A stretch of DNA of 6,477 nucleotides. Source: Bifidobacterium breve. GTDB taxonomy: Bacteria; Actinomycetota; Actinomycetes; Nanopelagicales; Nanopelagicaceae. Below the pieces are notes generated by a model. It was not told the DNA's origin and ran no database searches. It was given only the letters and a program-made list of their open reading frames with translations. The position numbers and the translations under genes were made by a program. Positions within the stretch are counted from its first letter, which is position 1. Every line of letters starts with the position of its first letter. Below, one piece after another: positions 1 through 5,760 of this stretch. Where the stretch lies: assembly GCA_943324025.2 (NCBI GenBank), contig CALPKA020000029.1, positions 1-6,477 on the forward strand, in the 5' to 3' direction.

Positions 1-1265
1 AGATTAAAAATATTCGAACTGGCGAGGTGATCTCTGCAGAAGAAAGCCCAGTGAATATTTCTGGCCTAAAAAATGGCACAAAATACACGTTTTCTGTCTC
101 CGCAACTAACTCACTAGGTACCTCTGTCGCGGTTAATTCAAATTCAGTAACACCACAATCGGCTTGGAAAAACACAGTTATAGATCCACAATCTGACGCG
201 AAATATCTTGCAACTGGAACGTTTATGGGTAAGCCAGTAATTGCATATAGCGACAGCGCATCCGGAGATTTAAAACTTGCAACCTATTCAGCTAATAAAT
301 GGAGCATTAAGACTATCGACGGAAATTCAAGTTCGCTTGGAAAAACCACAAACGATGTATCTGGTTATCTTTCTCTATGTACATCTGTGGTTGGAAAAAC
401 AAATTACTTGCATCTGTTTTACACTGATTTAAAAGAAAAAGATCTTAGGTATGCAGTTTATGATGGCAAGAACTGGGAATATGAAATCGTTGACGGTAAT
501 GGACCAAATATTCAAGACTATAAAGAGGTTGCTCGAATACGTGGTGGTTCAGATGTAAGTATTTCAAACGCATGTGCTGTAACAGAAGATGGGGTGCAAG
601 TTTTTTATCGAGATGAATCCCAGGGAATTTTGCTCGGCGCAGTAAAAAACGTTATTGACTGGAGCTATGAGATTGTTGATGGAGATAAAGACACAGAAGG
701 TAGAACTACCGGTGATGTTGCATTTCACTTAAAGTCAGTAAAGGTAGGCAATAAAGTTCATTTAATTTATGACTCTGTACGTGGATTTGATCAAGATAAA
801 AATGTAACTAAAGGTGAAGTTAGATATGCAACTCGAAGCAGTTCTGCCGCAGAAGACTGGAGTTATAAAACTTTAGATATTCCGAGTACAGGCGTAGCAG
901 TCTCTGGTTATGATGTAGGGATTTTTAATAGTACAAAAGGATTAAATGTTGGATGGTTTACCGGCACTATTACATCATTTCCGAATCCAAACAATATTAA
1001 GTACCAGTTGTTGGATGCCAAGATTGCTACCAATGTTGCAAAACCTGAATTTGGTATTCCGAACTCTCCGATTGCAATAGATGACAAAACAATTCTCTTT
1101 GGATGTCAACAAAGGTTATGTGCATTGAGTTTGGCAAATCGCAGTACAACACTTGTAAGTAATGGAAAAATAAAGTCTGGTGCGCTAAGTAGTTGGATCA
1201 GTTTAAATAAAATTAGATACGCCGTTGCCGGCGTATCTGGAAAATTGACTCTCTTGAAACCTTAG
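1..1265 (+). CDS. Partial (5' end missing) exported FN3 / beta-propeller-like repeat protein
   Basis: The frame is open from the first complete codon at position 3 to the TAG at 1263-1265, giving 420 visible residues. The gene begins outside the window. The GTG at 27 is not a convincing start, because it lies inside the C-terminal half of a fibronectin type III domain, recognisable by GLKNGTKYTFSVSATNSLGTS at about 63-125. After it come beta-propeller-like units that alternate a 'pv-x-aYsD-x-DLk-A' strand pair with a 'W-x-Y-x-hydrophobic-V/I-D-G' strand; these tryptophans are encoded at 165, 300, 474, 660 and 858. Such repeats resemble those of secreted or surface proteins, and FN3 domains act as spacers or in adhesion and carbohydrate binding. 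No C-terminal membrane helix or LPXTG sorting signal is visible. The substrate is unknown, and export is inferred because the N-terminus is absent. The gene converges on bS22, with 11 bases between the two stops. Confidence 0.8.
   Translation, partial: IKNIRTGEVISAEESPVNISGLKNGTKYTFSVSATNSLGTSVAVNSNSVTPQSAWKNTVIDPQSDAKYLATGTFMGKPVIAYSDSASGDLKLATYSANKWSIKTIDGNSSSLGKTTNDVSGYLSLCTSVVGKTNYLHLFYTDLKEKDLRYAVYDGKNWEYEIVDGNGPNIQDYKEVARIRGGSDVSISNACAVTEDGVQVFYRDESQGILLGAVKNVIDWSYEIVDGDKDTEGRTTGDVAFHLKSVKVGNKVHLIYDSVRGFDQDKNVTKGEVRYATRSSSAAEDWSYKTLDIPSTGVAVSGYDVGIFNSTKGLNVGWFTGTITSFPNPNNIKYQLLDAKIATNVAKPEFGIPNSPIAIDDKTILFGCQQRLCALSLANRSTTLVSNGKIKSGALSSWISLNKIRYAVAGVSGKLTLLKP
165..878 (+). repeat. Degenerate protein-level propeller blade repeats
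   Basis: Five diverged copies of a W-x(2-5)-[IVL]-D motif occur in frame: AWKNTVID, KWSIKTIDG, NWEYEIVDG, DWSYEIVDG and DWSYKTLD. Between successive copies lies a Y-x-D or Y-D strand motif, such as AYSDSASGDLKLA and FYTDLKEKDLRYA. Successive tryptophans are 45, 58, 62 and 66 residues apart, which suits one propeller blade each. The repeat is clear in protein but not as a DNA repeat, so it is an old duplication. The downstream segment to 1262 is less regular and may hold further blades. Confidence 0.6.
1201..1238 (-). terminator. Intrinsic terminator of the proC-bS22 cluster, inside the convergent gene
   Basis: A perfect 10-bp inverted repeat (AGATACGCCG at 1215-1224, CGGCGTATCT at 1229-1238) encloses a 4-base loop. 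Read on the minus strand, the stem is followed directly by AATTTTATTT (1214 down to 1205), the GC-stem plus T-rich tail of a Rho-independent terminator. It lies about 40 bases past the bS22 stop. On the plus strand the stem is followed by GGAAAATTG, so it should act mainly on minus-strand transcripts. It also encodes part of the plus-strand protein (RYAVAGVS). The tail is interrupted by A residues, which lowers confidence slightly. Confidence 0.65.
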
Positions 1266-1276
1266 TTGGTTAAGAA

Positions 1277-1375
1277 CTACTTGGCGTTTCTGCGTTGAAT
1301 TCTGGTTTTCTTCAGAAGTTTCTAATGCTTCTTTTTAGCCATTCGCTTACGACGCTTCTTAATTACTGAACCCAT
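1277..1375 (-). pseudogene. bS22 (AURKAIP1/COX24-like) ribosomal mini-protein, interrupted by in-frame TAG
   Basis: The frame opens with ATG at 1373-1375 and reads MGSVIKKRRKRMAKKKH, then TAG at 1322-1324, then KLLKKTRIQRRNAK and a final TAG at 1277-1279. Apart from the stop at codon 18, the 32-codon frame matches the strongly basic actinobacterial bS22 family (remembered pattern MGSVIKKRRKRMxKKKHRKLL...QRR) from end to end. These are small-subunit ribosomal proteins of about 32-33 residues. The stop falls where relatives have the Arg of HRKLL. A good Shine-Dalgarno (GGAG, 1380-1383) precedes the ATG by 4 bases, so initiation looks intact. The first TAG may be a sequencing error, a recent nonsense mutation, or read through. 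As written, only a 17-residue peptide would be made. The gene follows the secreted-protein gene by 38 bases and is probably cotranscribed. Identity is confident; pseudogene status is not. Confidence 0.8.
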
Positions 1376-1379
1376 TTTG

Positions 1380-1386
1380 CTCCTTT
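1380..1386 (-). promoter_or_regulatory. Shine-Dalgarno of bS22
   Basis: On the minus strand AAAGGAG lies 4 bases before the ATG at 1375. It is one of only two clear Shine-Dalgarno sites in the window; the other serves the TTG-started gene. Its presence fixes the start of this very short gene and argues that translation initiation is still under selection. Confidence 0.7.
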
Positions 1387-1413
1387 ATAGATACTTGCTA
1401 TGTGTAAAGATTA

Positions 1414-2637
1414 CTAGTTAACGACTACTAAACCAAAACTTACACCCGAATCGGTGATTACAACTGTTCCAATTTCGTTATTTGCTTCAATGGCAACGGC
1501 GGGTGCGGTAAGCGTAAATGGTGCTACCACTTCGCCTTTTTTGCCTAAACCCAGCAATACTGGTGTTGGATTTTTTGGCTTCCAACTAGGTACACCTGTT
1601 ATGGCACCACTTGATACAAATGTGACCCAAGCGTTTTTTCCATCTGCAGCTAACGCTGTTGATTTTGCAGAATATCTAAAATTCCAAGTCGGTTTTCCTA
1701 AAGCCGAAAATTTCGTAATCGCAGCTTCTGTTTTGTTTGAATACCTAACCGCACCTGCCTGTAATAAGCCGTAATCAATTGAATCCCATACGCGAGTTGT
1801 ATTTTTCAAGGTTGCTCGAGCAACTTGCTGCACTTCACCAAGTATTGAAAGTTTTAGTGTGATTGCATCAGATTTGCTCAGAGATTTTGACTTAAGTAAG
1901 AGGTCTCCACTTGTTCCAACAACTGTCAAAGTGCCATCGGCGTTAGCAACTGAATCATTTAGTTGAGTACTTTTTGAACCAATTTTCACTAATGGTGAAA
2001 ATACGCCATTTTTAGTTACAGATAGATAAAAACCTTGCGTAACTGCTTTGCCATAGATCGTTCCTACAATTGATAAATTGCTACCTGTAATCAGTATTTT
2101 CTTAGGGTTAATAACATTCTCGGAGACAAATTCGAAGGTGTTAAGCAAAATTCCGGTATTGCTGATTTGCCAAACTCTAACTCTGTTCATTGGAGTACTT
2201 GTAGTTGTTGATTGATCAAGAATCACATTATCTGGATTGAGAATTTTGGGTGGTGTTGGGGTGCTGCTTGAAACAACTGAGCCAGAGCTTGCACCTACTA
2301 CCCAAATACTGCCATCTGTATCAATTGCAGCGGATGTGGCAATTTCACTACTTGCTTGACCCAATCTTAAATTCCAAAGTGGAGCACCAATTGATGAATA
2401 ACTTGCCACAAATGCATCACTAGAACCAGATAGTGAACCACTAATCCAAGTTGAGTTTGGTGATTCAGTAGTACCAATCAAAATTACACTTACCGGGGTT
2501 AGAACCACATCACTTACTTGATCAGACTTCGTATAGGGTAATTCCACCAAAGCTTTGCTGCTTTTCATTGATGCAGCATTTACTGGAGCGATACTAAACA
2601 ACGATACCGAGATAAGTACTGTCAATACTTTTTTCAA
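1414..2637 (-). CDS. Secreted beta-propeller-like (SBBP-type) protein of unknown function
   Basis: A 407-residue protein with a typical Sec signal peptide: charged MKK, a hydrophobic core LTVLISVSLFSIAP, and a likely signal peptidase I cut after VNA (about residue 21). The mature part has diverged beta-propeller-like units: DAFVASYSSIGAPLW (74-88) with DTDGSIWVVGAS (106-117), then ANADGTLTVVGTSGD (231-245), and AAITKFSALGKPTWNF (315-330) with ADGKNAWVTF (341-350). This resembles the SBBP seven-bladed propeller repeat pattern. No catalytic motif, membrane anchor or sorting signal is visible, so it is probably secreted. The start is TTG at 2635-2637, chosen because the signal peptide begins there and AGGAG lies 5 bases upstream. 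It overlaps the proC stop by 4 bases (TTGA), implying translational coupling. It ends in a tandem TAG TAA. The function is not recognised. Confidence 0.8.
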   Translation of the reverse strand: MKKVLTVLISVSLFSIAPVNAASMKSSKALVELPYTKSDQVSDVVLTPVSVILIGTTESPNSTWISGSLSGSSDAFVASYSSIGAPLWNLRLGQASSEIATSAAIDTDGSIWVVGASSGSVVSSSTPTPPKILNPDNVILDQSTTTSTPMNRVRVWQISNTGILLNTFEFVSENVINPKKILITGSNLSIVGTIYGKAVTQGFYLSVTKNGVFSPLVKIGSKSTQLNDSVANADGTLTVVGTSGDLLLKSKSLSKSDAITLKLSILGEVQQVARATLKNTTRVWDSIDYGLLQAGAVRYSNKTEAAITKFSALGKPTWNFRYSAKSTALAADGKNAWVTFVSSGAITGVPSWKPKNPTPVLLGLGKKGEVVAPFTLTAPAVAIEANNEIGTVVITDSGVSFGLVVVN

Positions 2638-3446
2638 GCCAACTCCTGAGCCCGTTTTTCTGCAGCACTCATTGCTTGTAAAATAATGTTTTCAAAACTA
2701 TTTTCAGAAAACACCTGTAGTGCGGCTGCAGTTGTTCCATTTGGACTTGTTACATTGGTGCGCAAAGTCGCAGCGTCCAGGCCACTTTCTTTTAGCATTG
2801 CGGCCGATCCTGAAATAGTTTCAATTGCCAAAGTTGTTGCGATCTCTCTTGTTAAACCTAACTCCACTCCAGCATTTACCATGGCTTCGATGAAATTAAA
2901 GAAATAGGCAGGACCTGAGCCACTTAATGCGGTAACTGCATTTAATTTATCTTCTGGTATTTGAATTACTAATCCTGTTGATGCAAAAATTTCATTTGCA
3001 ATCTCTAAATGCCCTGCATTGGCGTATGTACCAGCTGCAATTGCGGATACACCTTTACCGATTAATGCAGGAGTATTTGGCATCACTCGAATCACTGGGT
3101 TCTTTGATCCTAAATTCTCTTCTATAAATTTTATGGTTTTACCCGCGGCAATTGAAATCACCAAACAGTCAGCTTTGATATTTGTCTTTAACTCGCTTAA
3201 AACCTTTGCCAAGTCTTGAGGTTTCACTGCCAATAGAATTACTTCACATTTCTGACCTATCTCAGAAATACTTTTTAGAGATACTTTTAAATTCGAGGAT
3301 ACTTCTTCGGCTTTCTCTAAGACCTTGTCGGTAATGCAGATTTGATCTGCCGTTGCCGATTTAGCTAAGAGACTCTTAATGATTGCCTGCCCCATTACCC
3401 CAACACCAACAAAGCCAATACATTTGCTCTTTAAAGTTCCACTCAT
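2634..3446 (-). CDS. proC: Pyrroline-5-carboxylate reductase
   Basis: ProC catalyses the last step of proline synthesis, reducing 1-pyrroline-5-carboxylate to L-proline with NAD(P)H in the cytoplasm. The 270-residue length is normal for the family. The N-terminal Rossmann fold shows GFVGVGVMGQA (11-21), followed by AVKPQ (73-77) and the conserved RVMPNTPALIGKG (120-132). The C-terminal dimerisation and active-site domain has TALSGSGPAYFF (172-183) and the family signature LRTNVTSPNGTT (228-239). No key residue appears to be missing. The ATG at 3444-3446 has no Shine-Dalgarno, but TAGGCT lies 6 bases upstream, suggesting a leaderless transcript. The end overlaps the secreted-protein gene by 4 bases. 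That neighbour has no evident link to proline synthesis. In other actinobacteria, as I recall, proC often sits near a BldC-type regulator and bS22; no bldC frame is present here. Confidence 0.96.
   Translation of the reverse strand: MSGTLKSKCIGFVGVGVMGQAIIKSLLAKSATADQICITDKVLEKAEEVSSNLKVSLKSISEIGQKCEVILLAVKPQDLAKVLSELKTNIKADCLVISIAAGKTIKFIEENLGSKNPVIRVMPNTPALIGKGVSAIAAGTYANAGHLEIANEIFASTGLVIQIPEDKLNAVTALSGSGPAYFFNFIEAMVNAGVELGLTREIATTLAIETISGSAAMLKESGLDAATLRTNVTSPNGTTAAALQVFSENSFENIILQAMSAAEKRAQELA
2643..2647 (-). promoter_or_regulatory. Shine-Dalgarno within proC that sets the TTG start
   Basis: AGGAG on the minus strand, 5 bases before TTG at 2635-2637 and inside the last codons of proC. 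It supports the unusual TTG start and the 4-base overlap. No competing ATG gives a complete signal peptide. Confidence 0.65.
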
Positions 3447-3452
3447 ACTTAA

Positions 3453-3458
3453 AGCCTA
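3453..3458 (-). promoter_or_regulatory. Candidate -10 element for leaderless proC mRNA
   Basis: TAGGCT (minus strand) fits the actinobacterial TANNNT -10 pattern and ends 6 bases before the proC ATG. That would put the transcription start on or next to the A of ATG. There is no Shine-Dalgarno in the gap and no convincing -35 hexamer. Confidence 0.45.
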
Positions 3459-3488
3459 CCCAATTAGTCTTTAACCACACTTCACCCT

Positions 3489-3494
3489 TAAACT
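3489..3494 (+). promoter_or_regulatory. Candidate -10 element for the cysteine-rich protein gene
   Basis: TAAACT fits TANNNT and ends 8 bases before the ATG at 3503, which has no Shine-Dalgarno. A leaderless or nearly leaderless mRNA is likely. It faces the proC -10 candidate about 30 bases away inside the 56-base divergent spacer (3447-3502). No clear -35 is seen. Confidence 0.45.
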
Positions 3495-3502
3495 ATGGCG
3501 CT

Positions 3503-4363
3503 ATGGCAACGAAAAACAGAGCGAAATCTAAGTTATCCAAGAATGAAGTAGCTCCAAATTTCGCGCGCGATTGGGTTGAGTTTGCTAACCCAGCAAATCC
3601 TGAGGAATTGTTCAAGTGTGATTTAACTTGGTTGACCTCATACTGGCAATGCATTTATGGAGATGGCTGCTGTGGCATTGATGCCGATAAACCAGATGCA
3701 GGCTGTTGCTCTGATGGTGCTTACTACACCAGCAAAGAGGATGAAGATCGAGTTTTGAAAGCTGCCAAGAAATTAACTCGAGCTGAATGGCAATTCTATG
3801 ATCAAGCAAGAGCAAAAAAATCTGGTGGAAAATTACAAATAACTGAAATTGGATTAGACAAAGATCGTAAAACAAGAAAAGTGAAGGATTCATGCATTTT
3901 TCTAAATCGAGTTGGATATGAGGCCCCCGGTTATACCGGATCATTTGGATGTGCGTTACATCATTTAGCAGTTAGAGAACAAGTCCATTTTGTTGATACA
4001 AAGCCAGATATTTGTTGGCAACTTCCACTTCGCAGATCTTGGGAAACCCGAGAGATGGGCGACAAAGAAATAACAGTTGTGGTGATTGGTGAGTATGAAA
4101 GATTGGCATGGGGCGATGGTGGTGCAGATTTTGATTGGTACTGCACAAGTAATTCAGAAGCACATGTGGGAAGAGTTCCGGTTTATCAATCCAATAAAAT
4201 TGAGTTAACTAAAATGATGGGTGAGGCAGGATATTTAGAGTTAGAAAAATTATGTGATAGTCGAATGGCTGCGATATTAGCCACTCGTAAGGCTCAAAAA
4301 CGGCGTGAGCTGCCTTTATTTGTGATTCACCCAGCAACAAAGGCTGTGCAAGAAGGTAGATAG
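3503..4363 (+). CDS. Cysteine-rich protein, putative YkgJ/DUF3109-like metal-binding
   Basis: A 286-residue soluble protein with no signal peptide or membrane segment. Eleven cysteines are present: C39, C50, C56, C57, C68, C69, C131, C150, C171, C214 and C251. The first cluster (WQCIYGDGCCGI, GCCSDGAYY) and the second (CIFLNR, GCALH, KPDICWQLPL) follow the C-x-F-L ... C-x-L-H ... P-x-x-C layout I associate with YkgJ/DUF3109-type zinc- or iron-cluster proteins. That family call is from memory of the pattern. A basic N-terminus (KNRAKSK) and C-terminus (RKAQKRR) could contact nucleic acid, but this is only inference. I chose ATG 3503 because an earlier in-frame ATG at 3383 lies within antisense proC, while TAAACT sits just before 3503. 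radA follows after 26 bases. The molecular function is unknown. Confidence 0.8.
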   Translation: MATKNRAKSKLSKNEVAPNFARDWVEFANPANPEELFKCDLTWLTSYWQCIYGDGCCGIDADKPDAGCCSDGAYYTSKEDEDRVLKAAKKLTRAEWQFYDQARAKKSGGKLQITEIGLDKDRKTRKVKDSCIFLNRVGYEAPGYTGSFGCALHHLAVREQVHFVDTKPDICWQLPLRRSWETREMGDKEITVVVIGEYERLAWGDGGADFDWYCTSNSEAHVGRVPVYQSNKIELTKMMGEAGYLELEKLCDSRMAAILATRKAQKRRELPLFVIHPATKAVQEGR

Positions 4364-4377
4364 TCAGCGCTTGGCAT

Positions 4378-4383
4378 TAGATT
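4378..4383 (+). promoter_or_regulatory. Candidate -10 element for leaderless radA mRNA
   Basis: TAGATT fits TANNNT and ends 6 bases before the radA ATG, the same gap as at proC. The 26-base spacer after the upstream stop (4363) contains no Shine-Dalgarno, so radA may have its own leaderless start as well as readthrough from the upstream gene. Confidence 0.45.
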
Positions 4384-4389
4384 TGCGCC

Positions 4390-5760
4390 ATGGCTAAAGC
4401 ACCTGCAAAAGATCCATTTCGATGTGTGGAGTGTGGTTGGACTGCAACCAAGTGGGTAGGCAGATGTGGTGAATGCCAAGCCTGGGGCAGTGTTGAAGAA
4501 ATAGCCGCTCCAAAAAAACTTTCATTAGTTGCAGGATCCATTACCTCTGCCGCAAAACCAATTGGTGATGTGGATTTAGCAAGTGCAAAAGCTAGAAGTA
4601 GTGGCGTTGGTGAGTTAGACCGAGTTTTAGGTGGTGGATTAGTACCAGGAGCTGCAATTTTATTGGCAGGTGAACCTGGCGTTGGTAAATCAACATTATT
4701 GTTAACAGTTGCAGCTGAAACAGCAAAACAAGGAATTCTTGCCCTCTATATAAGTGGCGAAGAGTCTGCTTCACAAGTGCGCTTAAGAGCAGAGCGATTA
4801 AATGCAATTGATAAAAATTTATGGCTGGCTGCAGAATCTGATCTTGGCGCTGTGATTGCCCATATTGATTCAGTGAAACCAGAGTTACTTGTCATTGACT
4901 CAATTCAAACTATCTCAAGCACCACAGTTGATGGCGCTCCAGGTGGTGTTACTCAAGTTAGAGAAATTGCAGCAGCTCTAATCAGAATTGCTAAGGAACG
5001 ATCCATAACATTGGTTCTGGTTGGACATGTAACTAAGGATGGTTCAATTGCCGGGCCAAGGTTATTGGAGCATTTAGTTGATGTAGTACTTAATTTTGAG
5101 GGTGAAAGACATTCTAGGCTTAGATTAATCAGAACAATTAAGAATCGATTTGGCGCATCTGATGAGGTTGGATGTTTTGATTTAAATGATTCAGGAATAA
5201 TTGGATTGCCAGATCCAACCGGTTTATTCACCTCTCGGCATACTCAACCGGTGCCAGGCACATGTGTAACAGTTGCTCTGGAAGGTAGAAGAGCTTTGCT
5301 TGCTGAAATTCAATCTTTGGTGAGTGCGCCAAACTCTGATGGTAGAGATTGGGGAAATTCAAGAAGAGTAACAAGTGGATTAGATAATGCCAGAACAGCT
5401 ATGACTCTTGCTGTTTTAGAGCTAAGGGCTGGAATAAAAATATCTGGACGAGATGTTTATGTTGCAACCGTTGGCGGAATGAAAATAACTGAGCCATCTG
5501 CAGATTTGGCAGTGGCTCTCTCAGTTGCATCTGCTGCTAAAGGTTTGGCATTGCCTGCTGATTTAGTTGCAATTGGTGAGGTTGGTTTAGCTGGTGAGAT
5601 TAGAAAAGTTACTGGAATAACTCAACGTGTATCTGAAGCAGCCAGACTTGGTTTTAAGAGAGCAATTGTTCCAATTGGTAGCGATTTAAAGATTGCCGGA
5701 ATTGAAATTTTAGAAGCAGCTAGAGTCGAGCAAGCAATAAGTAAGGTAAAAATTAATTAG
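4390..5760 (+). CDS. radA: DNA repair protein RadA (Sms), branch-migration ATPase
   Basis: RadA is a RecA-like ATPase that promotes branch migration of recombination intermediates and helps RecA-dependent repair. The 456-residue protein has the full family architecture. A C4 zinc finger (C12, C15, C26, C29) comes first. The RecA-type core follows with Walker A GEPGVGKST (94-102), ISGEES (121-126), Walker B LLVIDSIQT (166-174) and the RadA-specific KNRFG (251-255). The Lon-protease-like domain occupies about 300-450, with GGMKITEPSADLA (362-374) and EVGLAGEIR (397-405). No key residue is missing. The ATG at 4390 lacks a Shine-Dalgarno but puts the zinc finger at its usual distance from the N-terminus. 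The gene follows the cysteine-rich gene by 26 bases on the same strand. Its last 8 bases overlap the convergent clpC. Confidence 0.97.
   Translation: MAKAPAKDPFRCVECGWTATKWVGRCGECQAWGSVEEIAAPKKLSLVAGSITSAAKPIGDVDLASAKARSSGVGELDRVLGGGLVPGAAILLAGEPGVGKSTLLLTVAAETAKQGILALYISGEESASQVRLRAERLNAIDKNLWLAAESDLGAVIAHIDSVKPELLVIDSIQTISSTTVDGAPGGVTQVREIAAALIRIAKERSITLVLVGHVTKDGSIAGPRLLEHLVDVVLNFEGERHSRLRLIRTIKNRFGASDEVGCFDLNDSGIIGLPDPTGLFTSRHTQPVPGTCVTVALEGRRALLAEIQSLVSAPNSDGRDWGNSRRVTSGLDNARTAMTLAVLELRAGIKISGRDVYVATVGGMKITEPSADLAVALSVASAAKGLALPADLVAIGEVGLAGEIRKVTGITQRVSEAARLGFKRAIVPIGSDLKIAGIEILEAARVEQAISKVKIN

Noticed and set aside
27..29. GTG as start of the first gene
   Set aside because: The frame is open upstream to the window edge and the GTG falls inside an FN3 domain, so the true start is outside.
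1322..1324. Genome-wide reassignment of TAG to an amino acid
   Set aside because: TAG is the apparent normal stop of the first gene, the secreted protein, the cysteine-rich gene, radA and bS22 itself, so general recoding is very unlikely.
1314..1336. Weak hairpin AGAAG...CTTCT followed by Ts as a plus-strand terminator
   Set aside because: Only 5 AT-rich pairs with a 9-base loop inside bS22; far weaker than the stem at 1215-1238.
1454..1774. Open frame of 106 codons on the plus strand
   Set aside because: Antisense to the secreted propeller gene, with no family resemblance and no ribosome binding site; a shadow frame.
3383..3502. 40-residue N-terminal extension of the cysteine-rich protein
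   Set aside because: It would overlap divergent proC by 64 bases, has no Shine-Dalgarno, and encodes low-conservation-looking residues; ATG 3503 has a -10-like element just upstream.
3612..3944. Open frame of 110 codons on the minus strand
   Set aside because: Antisense to the cysteine-rich gene, with biased His/Leu/Gln/Ser composition typical of a shadow frame.
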